Assembly: GCF_002939475.1 (NCBI RefSeq) | Contig: NZ_PKFQ01000001.1 | Span: 4,089,001-4,153,000, forward strand | Reading direction: 5' to 3' | DNA: 64,000 nucleotides | From: Streptomyces cinnamoneus | GTDB lineage: Bacteria > Actinomycetota > Actinomycetes > Streptomycetales > Streptomycetaceae | In this document: positions 15,973 through 26,989 of the stretch, one piece after another | Position numbering within the stretch: the stretch's first letter is position 1 | How the letters are laid out: each line of letters starts with the position of its first letter | Position numbers and translations under genes: made by a program | The notes under the pieces: generated by a model | Database searches by the model: none | What the model saw: the letters and a program-made list of their open reading frames with translations, nothing else | What the model was told of the DNA's origin: nothing

Positions 15973-17664
15973 ATGCCCGTGCCCTTACTCCGAATCGGCA
16001 ACGCCTCAGGCTTCTACGGCGACCGCTTCGACGCGCTGCGCGAGATGCTCACCGGCGGCCCTCTCGACGTCCTGACGGGTGACTACCTGGCCGAGCTGAC
16101 CATGCTGATCCTCGGCCGGGACCGGCTGAAGGACCCCGGTCGCGGCTACGCCCGCACGTTCCTGGGCCAGTTGGAGGAGGGGCTGGGCCTGGCGACCGAC
16201 CGCGGCGTGAAGATCGTCACCAACGCCGGGGGGCTGAACCCGGCCGGGCTCGCCGAGCGCATCACCGAACTCGCCGACCGCCTGGGGATCCGCGCCCGCG
16301 TCGCCCACGTCACCGGCGACGACCTGATCGGCGAGGGCACCTGGGCGCCCGGCACCCTCACCGCCAACGCCTACCTCGGCGGCGCCGGCATCGCCGAGTG
16401 CCTGCGGGCGGGCGCGGACGTGGTCGTCACGGGCCGCGTCACCGACGCGGCGCTCGTCTCCGGGCCCGCCGCCGCGCACTTCGGCTGGCGGGCGGACGAC
16501 CTGGACCCGCTGGCGGGAGCGGTCGTCGCCGGGCACGTCCTGGAGTGCGGCACCCAGGCCACGGGCGGCAACTACGCCTTCTTCGGCGAGCACGACGTGC
16601 GCCACCCCGGCTTCCCGATCGCCGAGATCCACCCCGACGGCTCGGCCGTCATCACCAAGCACCCCGGCACCGGCGGCGCCGTCACCGTCTCCACCGTCAC
16701 CGCGCAGCTGCTGTACGAGACGGCGGGCGCCCGCTACCTCGGGCCGGACGTGACGGCCCGGCTGGACTCGGTGCGGCTCACGCCCGACGGCCCCGACCGG
16801 GTGCGGATCAGCGGAGTACGCGGCGAGGCACCGCCGGCGACCCTCAAGGTCGGGCTCACCCGGCCCGGGGGCTGGCGGCACGAGGTCGTCTTCGTGCTGA
16901 CCGGCCTCGACGTCGAGGCCAAGGCCCGGCTCGTGCGCGCCCAGCTCGACGGCGTCCTCGCCACCCACCGGCCGGCCGAGGTGCGGTGGACCCTCGCCCG
17001 CACCGACCGGGCCGACGCGCCCGTCCAGGAGGAGGCGAGCGCGCTGCTGAGGCTGGTGGTGCGCGACCGCGACCCGGAGGTGGGGCGCGCCGTCAACGCC
17101 GCCTGCGTGGAACTGGCCCTGGCCAGCTACCCCGGCTTCCACGTGACGGCGGCGCCCGGGAAGGGCACGCAGTACGGGGTGTTCGAGGCGGCGTACGTCG
17201 ACGCGGACGCCGTGCGGCACGTGGCGGTGCTGCCGTGCGGCAACCGGGTGCCGGTGCTCCCGGCGCCCCCGGTGCGGGGGACGGCCGCGCCGCCGCCCCG
17301 GCCCGTGCTGCCGGAGCCGCTGCCGGCCGGGCCGGTGCGCAGTGCCCCGCTCGGGCTGGTCGCCGGGGCGCGCAGCGGCGACAAGGGCGGCGACGCCAAC
17401 GTGGGGGTGTGGGTGCGCGACGACGACGCCTGGCGGTGGCTCGCGCACGCCCTGACCGTCGACCGGTTCCGGCAGTTGCTGCCCGAGACGGTCGGCTACC
17501 GCGTCGAACGGCACGTGCTGCCGAACCTGCGGGCGCTGAACTTCGTCGTCGACGGGCTGCTCGGCGAGGGCGTCGCCTCCCAGTCCCGCTTCGACCCCCA
17601 GGCCAAGGCCGTCGGCGAATGGCTGCGCGCCCGCCACCTGGAGATACCGGAGGTCCTGCTGTGA
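15973..17664 (+). CDS. atuA: AtuA-family (DUF1446) acyclic terpene/acyl-CoA utilisation protein
   Basis: A 563-residue AtuA-family protein. The large N-terminal DUF1446 domain begins LLRIGNASGFYGDRFDALRE and contains GVKIVTNAGGLNPAGLAERI, GGAGIAECLRAGADVVVTGR and VTDAALVSGPAA. The last ~100 residues form the AtuA C-terminal domain (LVAGARSGDKGGDANVGVWV, then HVLPNLRALNFVVDGLLG). AtuA is needed for citronellol/geraniol breakdown in Pseudomonas, but its reaction is not settled. Here it leads a carboxylase operon, supporting a role with branched or isoprenoid acyl-CoA. Codon 5 is TTA (15985-15987), suggesting bldA-dependent translation of the operon head. Its TGA overlaps the next gene's GTG. 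Confidence 0.87.
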   Translation: MPVPLLRIGNASGFYGDRFDALREMLTGGPLDVLTGDYLAELTMLILGRDRLKDPGRGYARTFLGQLEEGLGLATDRGVKIVTNAGGLNPAGLAERITELADRLGIRARVAHVTGDDLIGEGTWAPGTLTANAYLGGAGIAECLRAGADVVVTGRVTDAALVSGPAAAHFGWRADDLDPLAGAVVAGHVLECGTQATGGNYAFFGEHDVRHPGFPIAEIHPDGSAVITKHPGTGGAVTVSTVTAQLLYETAGARYLGPDVTARLDSVRLTPDGPDRVRISGVRGEAPPATLKVGLTRPGGWRHEVVFVLTGLDVEAKARLVRAQLDGVLATHRPAEVRWTLARTDRADAPVQEEASALLRLVVRDRDPEVGRAVNAACVELALASYPGFHVTAAPGKGTQYGVFEAAYVDADAVRHVAVLPCGNRVPVLPAPPVRGTAAPPPRPVLPEPLPAGPVRSAPLGLVAGARSGDKGGDANVGVWVRDDDAWRWLAHALTVDRFRQLLPETVGYRVERHVLPNLRALNFVVDGLLGEGVASQSRFDPQAKAVGEWLRARHLEIPEVLL

Positions 17665-19259
17665 CCGTCCTGGCGTCCGCGCTCGACACGGCCGGCCCCG
17701 GGTACGCCGCCAACCGGGCCGCGATGCTCGACAAGCTGGCCGCGATCGAGGCCGAGCACGCCAAGGCGGTGGCCGGAGGCGGGGAGAGGTACACCGCCCG
17801 GCACCGGGCGCGCGGCAAGCTGACGGCCCGCGAGCGTGTCGAACTGCTCCTGGACCCCGACACCCCGTTCCTGGAACTGTCCCCGCTGGCCGCGTGGGGC
17901 AGCGAGTACCCCGTCGGCGCCTCCCTCGTGACCGGCGTCGGCGTCGTCGAGGGCGTTGAGTGCGTGGTGACCGCCAACGACCCGACGGTGCGGGGCGGCG
18001 CCAGCAATCCCTGGACGCTGAAGAAGGCCCTGCGCGCCAACGAGATCGCCTTCGCCAACCGCCTGCCCGTCGTCTCGCTCGTCGAGTCCGGCGGCGCCGA
18101 CCTGCCCGGCCAGAAGGAGGTCTTCATCCCCGGCGGCGGGCTCTTCAGGGACCTCACCCGGCTGTCGGCCGCAGGGATCCCCACGGTGGCCGTCGTCTTC
18201 GGCAACTCGACGGCGGGCGGCGCGTACGTCCCCGGCATGTCCGACCACGTCGTCATGGTCAAGGAGCGGGCCAAGGTCTTCCTCGGCGGCCCGCCGCTGG
18301 TGAAGATGGCCACCGGGGAGGAGAGCGACGACGAGTCGCTGGGCGGCGCCGCCATGCACGCGCGCGTGTCGGGCCTCGCGGACCACTTCGCCGTCGACGA
18401 GCCGGACGCGCTGCGCCAGGCCCGGCGCGTCGTCGCCCGGCTCAACTGGCGCAAGGCGCACCCCGCGCCGGGCCCTTTCGCGGACCCGCTGTACGACCCG
18501 GAGGAACTCCTCGGCGTCGTGCCCGGCGACCTCAAAGTGCCCTTCGACCCGCGCGAGGTGCTCGCCCGCGTCGTCGACGGTTCGGACTTCGACGAGTTCA
18601 AGCCGTTGTACGGGCCGAGCCTGGTCACCGGCTGGGCGCGCCTGCACGGCTATCCCGTGGGCGTCCTCGCCAACGCCCGGGGGGTGTTGTTCAGCGCCGA
18701 GTCCCAGAAGGCCGCCCAGTTCATCCAGCTCGCCAACCAGCGCGACATCCCCCTGCTGTTCCTGCACCACACCACCGGCTACATGGTCGGCCGCGACTAC
18801 GAACAGGGCGGCATCGTCAAGCACGGCGCCATGATGATCAACGCGGTGGCGAACTCGCGGGTCCCGCACCTGTCCGTGCTCATGGGCGCCTCCTACGGTG
18901 CCGGGCACTACGGCATGTGCGGGCGGGCCTTCGACCCGCGCTTCCTCTTCGCCTGGCCGAGCGCGAAGTCCGCCGTCATGGGCCCTCAGCAGCTCGCCGG
19001 CGTCCTGTCGATCGTCGCGCGGGCGTCGGCGGCCGCGAAGGGCCGGCCCTACGACGAGGAGGCCGACGCCGGGCTGCGCGCGATGGTCGAGCAGCAGATC
19101 GAGGCGGAGTCGCTGCCGGCGTTCCTGTCCGGGCGGCTGTACGACGACGGGGTCATCGACCCGCGCGACACGCGGACGGTGCTCGGGATGTGCCTGTCCG
19201 CCGTCCACACCGCGCCGGTGGAGGGCACCAGGGGCGGGTTCGGCGTCTTCCGGATGTGA
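17661..19259 (+). CDS. Acyl-CoA carboxylase beta (carboxyltransferase) subunit
   Basis: A 532-residue carboxyltransferase of the methylcrotonyl/geranyl-CoA carboxylase type; it moves CO2 from biotin to an acyl-CoA. Features: YTARHRARGKLTARERVELL near the start, the first oxyanion region VVFGNSTAGGAYVPGMSDHV, VFLGGPPLVKMATGEESDDE, and in the second half LLFLHHTTGYMVGRDYEQGG and MGASYGAGHYGMCGRAFDPR. 'FLGGPPLVK' and 'HHTTGYMVG' favour the MCC/GCC branch over propionyl-CoA carboxylase. The GTG at 17661 overlaps the atuA stop; starting later would lose the N-terminal helices. It works with the biotin-bearing subunit six bases downstream. Confidence 0.93.
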   Translation: MTVLASALDTAGPGYAANRAAMLDKLAAIEAEHAKAVAGGGERYTARHRARGKLTARERVELLLDPDTPFLELSPLAAWGSEYPVGASLVTGVGVVEGVECVVTANDPTVRGGASNPWTLKKALRANEIAFANRLPVVSLVESGGADLPGQKEVFIPGGGLFRDLTRLSAAGIPTVAVVFGNSTAGGAYVPGMSDHVVMVKERAKVFLGGPPLVKMATGEESDDESLGGAAMHARVSGLADHFAVDEPDALRQARRVVARLNWRKAHPAPGPFADPLYDPEELLGVVPGDLKVPFDPREVLARVVDGSDFDEFKPLYGPSLVTGWARLHGYPVGVLANARGVLFSAESQKAAQFIQLANQRDIPLLFLHHTTGYMVGRDYEQGGIVKHGAMMINAVANSRVPHLSVLMGASYGAGHYGMCGRAFDPRFLFAWPSAKSAVMGPQQLAGVLSIVARASAAAKGRPYDEEADAGLRAMVEQQIEAESLPAFLSGRLYDDGVIDPRDTRTVLGMCLSAVHTAPVEGTRGGFGVFRM

Positions 19260-19265
19260 GGGCTG

Positions 19266-21172
<1,907 letters not shown>

Positions 21173-21176
<4 letters not shown>

Positions 21177-22342
21177 ACGCCGTGAGCACCCTGACCGAAC
21201 CCCCCGAACACCGCGCGCTGCGCACCGCCGTCGCGGCCCTGGGGCGACGCTACGGCCGCGCGTACTTCGCGTCGGTGGTCCGCGAGGGCGCCCAGACCGA
21301 CGAGCTGTGGGCCGAGGCCGGCAAGCTCGGCTACCTCGGCGTCAACCTCCCCGCGGAGTACGGCGGAGGCGGCGGCGGGATCACCGAACTGGCCATCGTC
21401 CTGGAGGAGCTGGGCGCCGCCGGCTGCCCGCTGCTCCTCCTGGTCGTCTCGCCCGCCATCTGCGGGACCGTGATCGCGCGCTTCGGCACGGACGAGCAGA
21501 AGCGCACGTGGCTGCCGGGCCTGGCGGCGGGCACGCTGAAGATGGCGTTCGGCATCACCGAGCCCGACGCGGGGTCGAACTCCCACCGACTCACCACCAC
21601 CGCCCGGCGCGACGGCGACGACTGGCTGCTCACCGGCCGGAAGGTGTTCATCTCGGGTGTGGACACCGCCGACGCGACCCTCGTGGTCGGCCGGACGGAG
21701 GACTCCCGCACCGGCCGGCTCAAGCCCTGCCTGTTCGTCGTCGGCCGCGACGCGCCCGGCTTCTCGTACCGGCGCATCCCCATGGAGGTCTCCGCCCCGG
21801 AGAAACAGTTCGAGCTGGTGCTGGACGACGTTCGGCTGCCCTCCGGCGCGCTCGTCGGCGACGAGGACGCCGGTCTGCTGCAGCTGTTCGCGGGTCTCAA
21901 CCCCGAGCGCGTCATGACGGCGGCGTTCGCGCTCGGCATGGGCCGCTACGCGCTGGACCGGGCCGTGGACTACGCCCGTACCCGCCGGGTGTGGGACGAG
22001 CCGATCGGCGCCCACCAGGCCGTCGCCCATCCGCTCGCCCGGTCGCACATCGAGATCGAGCTGGCCCGGCTGATGACGTACCGGGCCGCCCACCTCTACG
22101 ACGCGGGGGACGACGCCGGCGCGGGCGAGGCGGCCAACATGGCCAAGTACGCGGCCGGTGAGGCCGCCGTCCACGCCGTCGACCACGCGGTCCACACCCT
22201 CGGCGGCAACGGCCTCACCACGGAGTACGGGCTGGCCTCGCTGATCACGGCGGCGCGGGTGGCGAGGGTCGCCCCCGTCAGCAGGGAGATGATCCTCAAC
22301 TACGTGTCGCACCACACCCTCGGCCTTCCCAAGTCCTACTGA
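21173..22342 (+). CDS. Acyl-CoA dehydrogenase
   Basis: A 389-residue flavoenzyme that introduces the alpha-beta double bond in acyl-CoA. The N-terminal helical part ends with LGYLGVNLPAEYGGGGGGIT. The FAD-binding strands hold KMAFGITEPDAGSNSHRLTT and WLLTGRKVFISGVDTADATL. The C-terminal helical domain has RVMTAAFALGMGRYALDRAV and HTLGGNGLTTEYGLA. The catalytic glutamate usual in this family would lie near GNGLTTEYGL. The gene overlaps biotin carboxylase by ATGA, so the operon runs AtuA - CT - BC - ACAD, consistent with oxidation followed by carboxylation of a beta-methyl acyl-CoA. No hydratase or lyase gene is present, so the pathway must finish elsewhere. Confidence 0.93.
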
Positions 22343-22357
22343 GATGCAGGAGACGTC

Positions 22358-22984
22358 GTGGACGCGGTGACCGTGCCCAAGCAGGACCGCAGCCGGGCCA
22401 CGCGGCGGCGGCTGCTGGAGGCCGCCATCGCGTGCCTGGCGGAGCACGGGTGGGCGGGCTCCACGGTGTCCGTGGTGGCCGCCCGCGCGGGCGTGTCCCG
22501 GGGTGCCGCGCAGCACCATTTCCGCACCCGGGACGACCTGTTCACCGCCGCCGTGGAGCACGTCGCCGAGGAGCGGCAGGCGGCGCTGCGCACCCTGATG
22601 GCGGCGACGTCGCCGCTGCCGGGGCCGGCGCGCCGGCACGTGATCGTCACCGAGCTCGTGGAGCTGTACACCGGGCCGTTGTTCCGGGCGGCGCTGCAAC
22701 TGTGGGTGGCCGCGTCCCACGACCACGCGCAGCTGCGCCGGCGCGTGGTGGACCTGGAGGCGCGGGTGGGCCGGGAGACGCACCGGATGGCCGTCGAGCT
22801 GCTGCGGGCGGACGAGACGGCGCCGGGGGTGCGCGAGACCGTCCAGGGCCTGCTGGACATGGCGCGCGGACTGGGGCTGGCGACGCTGCTGACGGACGAC
22901 GGGGCGCGGCGGCGCCGCGTGGTGGAGCAGTGGGTGCGGATCCTGGACGGGGTCCTGGACGTGCCGGTGCGCGACGGTCGTTGA
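22358..22984 (+). CDS. TetR-family regulator of the carboxylase operon
   Basis: A 208-residue TetR repressor. The N-terminal HTH is clear: RSRATRRRLLEAAIACLAEH, then VVAARAGVSRGAAQHHFRTR. The C-terminal ligand domain is all-helical, with the TetR_C-like VELYTGPLFRAALQLWVAAS. It starts with GTG 15 bp after the acyl-CoA dehydrogenase stop behind GCAGGAGAC, so it is very likely the last gene of the operon. Inference: an acyl-CoA thioester is the effector and GCAAGC-N2-GCTTGC at 15926-15939 is the operator. Confidence 0.9.
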   Translation: MDAVTVPKQDRSRATRRRLLEAAIACLAEHGWAGSTVSVVAARAGVSRGAAQHHFRTRDDLFTAAVEHVAEERQAALRTLMAATSPLPGPARRHVIVTELVELYTGPLFRAALQLWVAASHDHAQLRRRVVDLEARVGRETHRMAVELLRADETAPGVRETVQGLLDMARGLGLATLLTDDGARRRRVVEQWVRILDGVLDVPVRDGR

Positions 22985-23011
22985 GGGTGCCGGTCGCCGG
23001 TCACGGTGACG

Positions 23012-23041
23012 CGGCGGCCGGCTGCCCGGCGCGGGCCGCCG
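23012..23041. terminator. GC-rich hairpin between convergent TetR genes
   Basis: CGGCGGCC (23012-23019) pairs with GGCCGCCG (23034-23041), and neighbouring CCGG elements can extend the stem. It lies midway in the 73-bp gap between two converging genes, fitting a bidirectional terminator without a T-run. Confidence 0.4.
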
Positions 23042-23057
23042 GCCGGGCGCGCCGTCG

Positions 23058-23714
23058 TCAGACGGACGCCGGGTCCGTGGCCGCGAAGCCCGCCAGCAGC
23101 GCCTCGACCGCGAAGCGGAACCTGCGGGCGTCGTCCGTGCCGGCTCCCGTGGCGGCGGCCTCGACGACGAGGGGATGGCGTTCGGCGTCCAGTCCGGTCA
23201 GCCACGCCGCCGAGCCGGGGGCGTCGGCCGGGGGGCCGGCGGCCTCGGCGGCGGTGTGGCCGATGACGAAGAGCGACAGGGAGTTGAGGGCGTCGACGGC
23301 CGGCCCGAGGGGGAAGCCCGCCGAGGTCAGCGCCCCCAGTCCGCGCTCCACGGCGTCCAGCGTCGCGGGCGTCACCGCGGGGCGTCCCGCGACGAGGGGC
23401 AGCACACCGGGGTGGCGCAGCAGGGCCTCGCGCAGGGAGAAGGCGTAGGTCCGCAGCAGGGTGCGCCAGTCGGCGTCCTCGTCGGCGAGGGGCAGCGCCT
23501 CGGCGAAGACGCGCTCCACGAGGCCGTCCAGCAGCGCGTCCTTGTTGGGCACGTGGTGGTAGAGGGTCATGGCCTCCACGCCCAGTTCGGTGCCCAGCCG
23601 GCGCATCGTCAGCGCCGTGCGTCCCTCGCGGTCGACGAGCTCCAGGGCGGCGTCGAGGATGCGGTGCCTGGTCAGGCCCGCGCGCTCGCCCCGTGTCCGC
23701 TTCTTCGCGACCAT
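23058..23714 (-). CDS. TetR-family regulator (TetR_C class)
   Basis: A 218-residue protein of the TetR/AcrR group with a Tn10-TetR-like C-terminal domain. The HTH is RHRILDAALELVDREGRTAL then LGTELGVEAMTLYHHVPNKD; the sequence VEAMTLYHHVPNK is diagnostic of this subgroup. The C-terminal part (VLPLVAGRPAVTPATLDAVE, LNSLSLFVIGHTAAEA) forms the ligand pocket. It is divergent from the SnoaL-like gene; two near-identical palindromes between them are probably its operators. The ligand is unknown. Confidence 0.92.
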   Translation of the reverse strand: MVAKKRTRGERAGLTRHRILDAALELVDREGRTALTMRRLGTELGVEAMTLYHHVPNKDALLDGLVERVFAEALPLADEDADWRTLLRTYAFSLREALLRHPGVLPLVAGRPAVTPATLDAVERGLGALTSAGFPLGPAVDALNSLSLFVIGHTAAEAAGPPADAPGSAAWLTGLDAERHPLVVEAAATGAGTDDARRFRFAVEALLAGFAATDPASV

Positions 23715-23739
23715 GCCGGATCCACCGCCCTTGACTTTT

Positions 23740-23752
23740 CTTACAACGTAAG
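23740..23752. promoter_or_regulatory. TetR operator O1 (CTTAC-N3-GTAAG)
   Basis: CTTACAACGTAAG is an inverted repeat with arms CTTAC and GTAAG. It is 25 bp upstream of the TetR start and follows a -35-like TTGACT (23731-23736) on the plus strand. The same core occurs at 23773-23791. Confidence 0.7.
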
Positions 23753-23772
23753 TGCATCGTATCCCCCGACGG

Positions 23773-23791
23773 ATTCTTACGTCGTAAGAAT
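23773..23791. promoter_or_regulatory. TetR operator O2 (perfect 19-bp palindrome)
   Basis: ATTCTTACGTCGTAAGAAT is perfectly symmetrical about one central base and contains the CTTAC/GTAAG core of O1, with centres 36 bp apart. It lies 21 bp before the SnoaL-like gene's ATG, so a bound repressor would block its initiation while O1 covers the tetR side. Confidence 0.75.
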
Positions 23792-23812
23792 ACTGAGAGC
23801 GCGGAGGCGGGC

Positions 23813-24235
23813 ATGGAGAGCGGCAAGCAGGTCGTGGGGGACTTCTTCCAAGCGGTCAACGAGCGGCGGGTCGCCGACTTCGGCCGGTACCTGGCGGCCG
23901 ACGTCGTCGACCACAACAAAATCATTCACGGTGAGGCCGACGAACCCGGCGCGGCCTTCGACGGCTTCCGCCAGCAGCTCGACGCCTTCGGCGAGTTCAC
24001 GGTGGTGCCGCGGCAGCTCGTCGCCGAGGGCGACACGGTCGTGGCCCGCGTCGTGGCCGCCGGCACCCACACCGGCCACCACCCGCGGATGCCCGAGCCG
24101 ACGGGGCGCTCGTTCGAGGTCGAGCAGATATGGATCTTCACCGTGCGGGCGGGGAGGATCGCCGAGATCCGCGCGGTCAGCGACCGGCTCGGCATGTTCC
24201 TGCAGCTGGGCTGGGACTGGCCCACCGCCGGCTGA
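23813..24235 (+). CDS. SnoaL-like ester cyclase / NTF2-fold protein
   Basis: A 140-residue single-domain NTF2-like protein of the SnoaL group: VGDFFQAVNERRVADFGRYL, VVDHNKIIHGEADEPGAAF, and the closing strand VEQIWIFTVRAGRIAEIRAV. Such folds act as polyketide cyclases or, more often outside antibiotic clusters, as uncharacterised isomerase- or hydrolase-like proteins. No polyketide genes are nearby, so a cyclase role is unlikely. It is divergent from the TetR gene and most likely the repressor's target. GCGGAGGCGGGC precedes the ATG. Confidence 0.85.
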   Translation: MESGKQVVGDFFQAVNERRVADFGRYLAADVVDHNKIIHGEADEPGAAFDGFRQQLDAFGEFTVVPRQLVAEGDTVVARVVAAGTHTGHHPRMPEPTGRSFEVEQIWIFTVRAGRIAEIRAVSDRLGMFLQLGWDWPTAG

Positions 24236-24304
24236 ACCGGCCGCGAACCGCCGCGACGCGCCCCCGCCGGAGGGGAACGCGCCGCAGGCCGTGCATGGGG
24301 AAGG

Positions 24305-25405
24305 TCAGCGCGCGATGTCCGGGTAGCCCGTGACCTCGCGGGGGTCGCGCGGGCCCGGTCCGACGTAGCGGGCCGAGGGACGGACCAGGCGGCCGGTGCG
24401 CTTCTGCTCCAGGATGTGGGCGCTCCAGCCCGCCGTCCGGGCACACGTGAACATCGACGTGAACATGTGCGCCGGCACCTCGGCGAAGTCCAGCACGATG
24501 GCGGCCCAGAACTCCACGTTCGTGGCCAGGACCCGGTCCGGGCGGCGGTTGTGCAGCTCCTCCAGCGCCGCCTTCTCCAGCGCCTCCGCGACCTCGAAAC
24601 GCGGCGCGGCCAGCTCCTTCGCCGTGCGGCGCAGGACGCGGGCCCGGGGGTCCTCGGCGCGGTAGACGCGGTGGCCGAAGCCCATGAGGCGCTCGCCGCG
24701 GTCGAGGGCGTGCCTGACGTAGGCCGCGGCGTCGCCGGTGCGCTCGATCTCCTCGATCATGCCGAGGACGCGGGAGGGCGCGCCGCCGTGCAGCGGGCCG
24801 GACATGGCGCCCACGGCGCCCGACAGGGCCGCCGCCACGTCCGCGCCGGTCGACGCGATGACGCGGGCGGTGAACGTGGAGGCGTTCATGCCGTGTTCGG
24901 CGGCCGAGGTCCAGTAGGCGTCGACGGCCTTGACGTGCTTGGGGTCCGGCTCGCCGCGCCAGCGCTTCATGAAGCGCTCGACGACGGTCTCCGCCTTGTC
25001 GATCTCCCGCTGCGGCACCATCGGCAGCCCCTGGCCGCGCGCCGACTGGGCCACGTACGACAGCGCCATGACCGCCGCCCGCGCCAGGTTGTCACGGGCC
25101 GTGGCCTCGTCGATGTCCAGGAGCGGTTTCAGTCCCCAGACCGGCGCGAGCATCGCCAGCGCCGACTGCACGTCGACGCGGATGTCACCGGAGTGCACGG
25201 GGATGGGGAACGGCTCGGCCGGCGGCAGGCCGGGGTTGAAGGCGCCGTCGACCAGCAGTCCCCACACGTTCCCGAAGGACACGTTGCCGACCAAGTCCTC
25301 GATGTCGACGCCGCGGTAGCGGAGGGCGCCGCCTTCCTTGTCGGGTTCGGCGATCTCCGTCTCGAACGCGACGACTCCCTCGAGTCCGGGTACGAAGTCG
25401 GACAT
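24305..25405 (-). CDS. citA: Citrate synthase (CitA / citrate synthase 2 type)
   Basis: Condenses acetyl-CoA with oxaloacetate (or, in methylcitrate-capable members, propionyl-CoA). The 366 residues match the short actinobacterial CitA branch: ALRYRGVDIEDLVGNVSFGN at the start, GAVGAMSGPLHGGAPSRVLG with the first active-site histidine, GFGHRVYRAEDPRARVLRRT with the second, and MFTCARTAGWSAHILEQK. The usual catalytic aspartate (VDFYSG in GltA) aligns with Glu298 here (NVEFWAA); to my recollection mycobacterial CitA shares this. The start at 25405 (MSDFVPGLEGV) has GAGGAG upstream; the frame extends 5' but lacks conservation. It is divergent from pdxH. Confidence 0.93.
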   Translation of the reverse strand: MSDFVPGLEGVVAFETEIAEPDKEGGALRYRGVDIEDLVGNVSFGNVWGLLVDGAFNPGLPPAEPFPIPVHSGDIRVDVQSALAMLAPVWGLKPLLDIDEATARDNLARAAVMALSYVAQSARGQGLPMVPQREIDKAETVVERFMKRWRGEPDPKHVKAVDAYWTSAAEHGMNASTFTARVIASTGADVAAALSGAVGAMSGPLHGGAPSRVLGMIEEIERTGDAAAYVRHALDRGERLMGFGHRVYRAEDPRARVLRRTAKELAAPRFEVAEALEKAALEELHNRRPDRVLATNVEFWAAIVLDFAEVPAHMFTSMFTCARTAGWSAHILEQKRTGRLVRPSARYVGPGPRDPREVTGYPDIAR

Positions 25406-25863
25406 CAGGCGGCTCCTCAGGGTGGGTTCGACAAGCGACTGCCGTCGGCCGGGCCGGGGTTCTCGGCCCGCCCGGCTGATGGCTGACGGCTCCTGGCTGA
25501 CGGGTGGTGCGGTGGCGCCGGTGCGGTTACACGGCCGTGGACGCGGCTCGCGGTCCGTTCCGGTCAACCCGGTCATGCCCCGGGCGGCGGTACTTCACCC
25601 GGTGCGTCGTCCGGCCCCGCGGGGGCCGGGGTCCGCTTGCCGGGGCGGGACACGATAGCCGGTCACCTGCGGGTCCCACAGTTCTCCACCTGGCGATTCT
25701 GGGGGGTTGGCCTCGTGCGGGGGAAGGTGATGTCCGGCACACGCGCTTTCCGCGGCGTAAGGGTTACGAACACCCGATCGATGGGAAGAAGAGTTGATCG
25801 GATGTTCGCCCGGCCGGCCCTCCCCGGCCGCACTTCTCCTGCGGCCGCCCCCTCCTGCAAGAT
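25406..25863. other. Divergent promoter region citA / pdxH, 458 bp
   Basis: No gene seen. The least GC-rich part is ~25750-25800 (GTAAGGGTTACGAACACCC, then GATCGATGGGAAGAAGAG and TTGATCGGATG), the likeliest promoter zone for pdxH. No strong palindrome or riboswitch-like fold was found; the pdxH start itself has only a weak ribosome-binding site. Confidence 0.5.
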
Positions 25864-26556
25864 GTGGCCGTGTCCGATTCCGACGATCGCGCGTTCCCCG
25901 GGGAGCACCACCACGACCCCGCCGCCATGCGCGCCCACTACAAGTCCGAGGGCCTCGCCGAGAACGACCTGGCGGAAGGCCCGTTCGAGCAGTTCGCGCT
26001 GTGGTTCGCGGCAGCCGTCGCCGGAGAGCTGCACGAACCCAACGCCATGGTCGTCTCCACGGCGGACGCCGCCGGCCGCCCCAGTTCGCGGTCCGTCCTG
26101 CTGAAGGGCTACGACACGCGCGGCTTCGTCTTCTACACCAACTACGGTTCCCGCAAGGCCCGGGAGATCGCGGAGAACCCGCACGTCTCCCTGCTCTTCC
26201 CCTGGTACCCGCTCGCCCGCCAGATCGTCGTCACCGGCAGGGCCTCCCGCGTGGACCCCGAGGAGACGGCCGTGTACTTCCGCTCCCGCCCGCACGGCTC
26301 CCAGATCGGGGCCTGGGCGAGCGAGCAGTCCACGGTGGTGGCCTCGCGCGCGGAACTGGACGCGGCGTACGACCGGATGGCGGCCCGCCACCCGCTCGGC
26401 GAGCCCGTGCCCGTGCCGCCGCACTGGGGCGGCTTCCGCGTGGTGCCCGACATGGTGGAGTTCTGGCAGGGGCGCGCGAACCGGCTCCACGACCGGCTGC
26501 GGTACGTGCGCGACGGGGAGGGCGAGGAGTGGCGCGTGGAGCGCCTGTGCCCGTAG
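25864..26556 (+). CDS. pdxH: Pyridoxamine 5'-phosphate oxidase
   Basis: FMN enzyme that oxidises pyridoxine/pyridoxamine 5'-phosphate to PLP, the cofactor used by SerC in this window. The 230 residues contain [20 protein letters not shown], the FMN-binding [59 protein letters not shown], and the C-terminal dimerisation segment [20 protein letters not shown] with LHDRLRY. GTG at 25864 is used; GTG at 25870 is an equal alternative. Monocistronic and divergent from citA. Confidence 0.95.
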   Translation: MAVSDSDDRAFPGEHHHDPAAMRAHYKSEGLAENDLAEGPFEQFALWFAAAVAGELHEPNAMVVSTADAAGRPSSRSVLLKGYDTRGFVFYTNYGSRKAREIAENPHVSLLFPWYPLARQIVVTGRASRVDPEETAVYFRSRPHGSQIGAWASEQSTVVASRAELDAAYDRMAARHPLGEPVPVPPHWGGFRVVPDMVEFWQGRANRLHDRLRYVRDGEGEEWRVERLCP

Positions 26557-26989
26557 CCACCAGGGGCCCGTGAGGGCCCGCCACGGCGGAACGGGCCGGA
26601 AAGCAGACGATCCGTGGGCTGCTACCGCCACGCCGCCGGATGGCGGCGCGGCGGTGCCGAGCGGACGACTCGGCGGCCCACGGATCGGGTGACTGCCTGG
26701 GATTGGGCCGGCGATCGCCCCGGGGCCGAAACGGCCCGGGTGGTGACCCCGGCGCTGCGCTGTGCGCGACGACGGGCGCTAGCCCGCAGTCACCTCACGC
26801 GTCCGGAAAGAAATCATGTCCCGAACCACCTCCCTTCTCGTGTGCTCCACAGCCTAGGAACCGCCCCTCGGGACCGGCAAGCGAATATCCGTGGGCATCG
26901 ATTTCGCCGAAGACGGTGTGGTCCCCGCCGGCGTCGAGTTGAATGCCGGTCGTGCAGGACACGCAGACGCGGCCGGCAGGGGGTATCTC
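26557..26989. other. Intergenic region, 433 bp, with a possible micro-ORF
   Basis: Mostly featureless. At 26816-26857 a 13-codon ORF (MSRTTSLLVCSTA, stop TAG) follows GGAAAG at good spacing; it might be a leader peptide, but its residues suggest no amino-acid sensor. An in-frame GTG at 26891 would extend the PAS protein by 33 residues and lacks a ribosome-binding site. Confidence 0.4.

Noticed and set aside
23813-24235. Part of a polyketide biosynthetic cluster (SnoaL cyclase)
   Set aside because: No polyketide synthase, tailoring or transport genes of that type lie around it.
25406-25863. PLP or other riboswitch upstream of pdxH
   Set aside because: No conserved aptamer-like fold or expression platform could be recognised.
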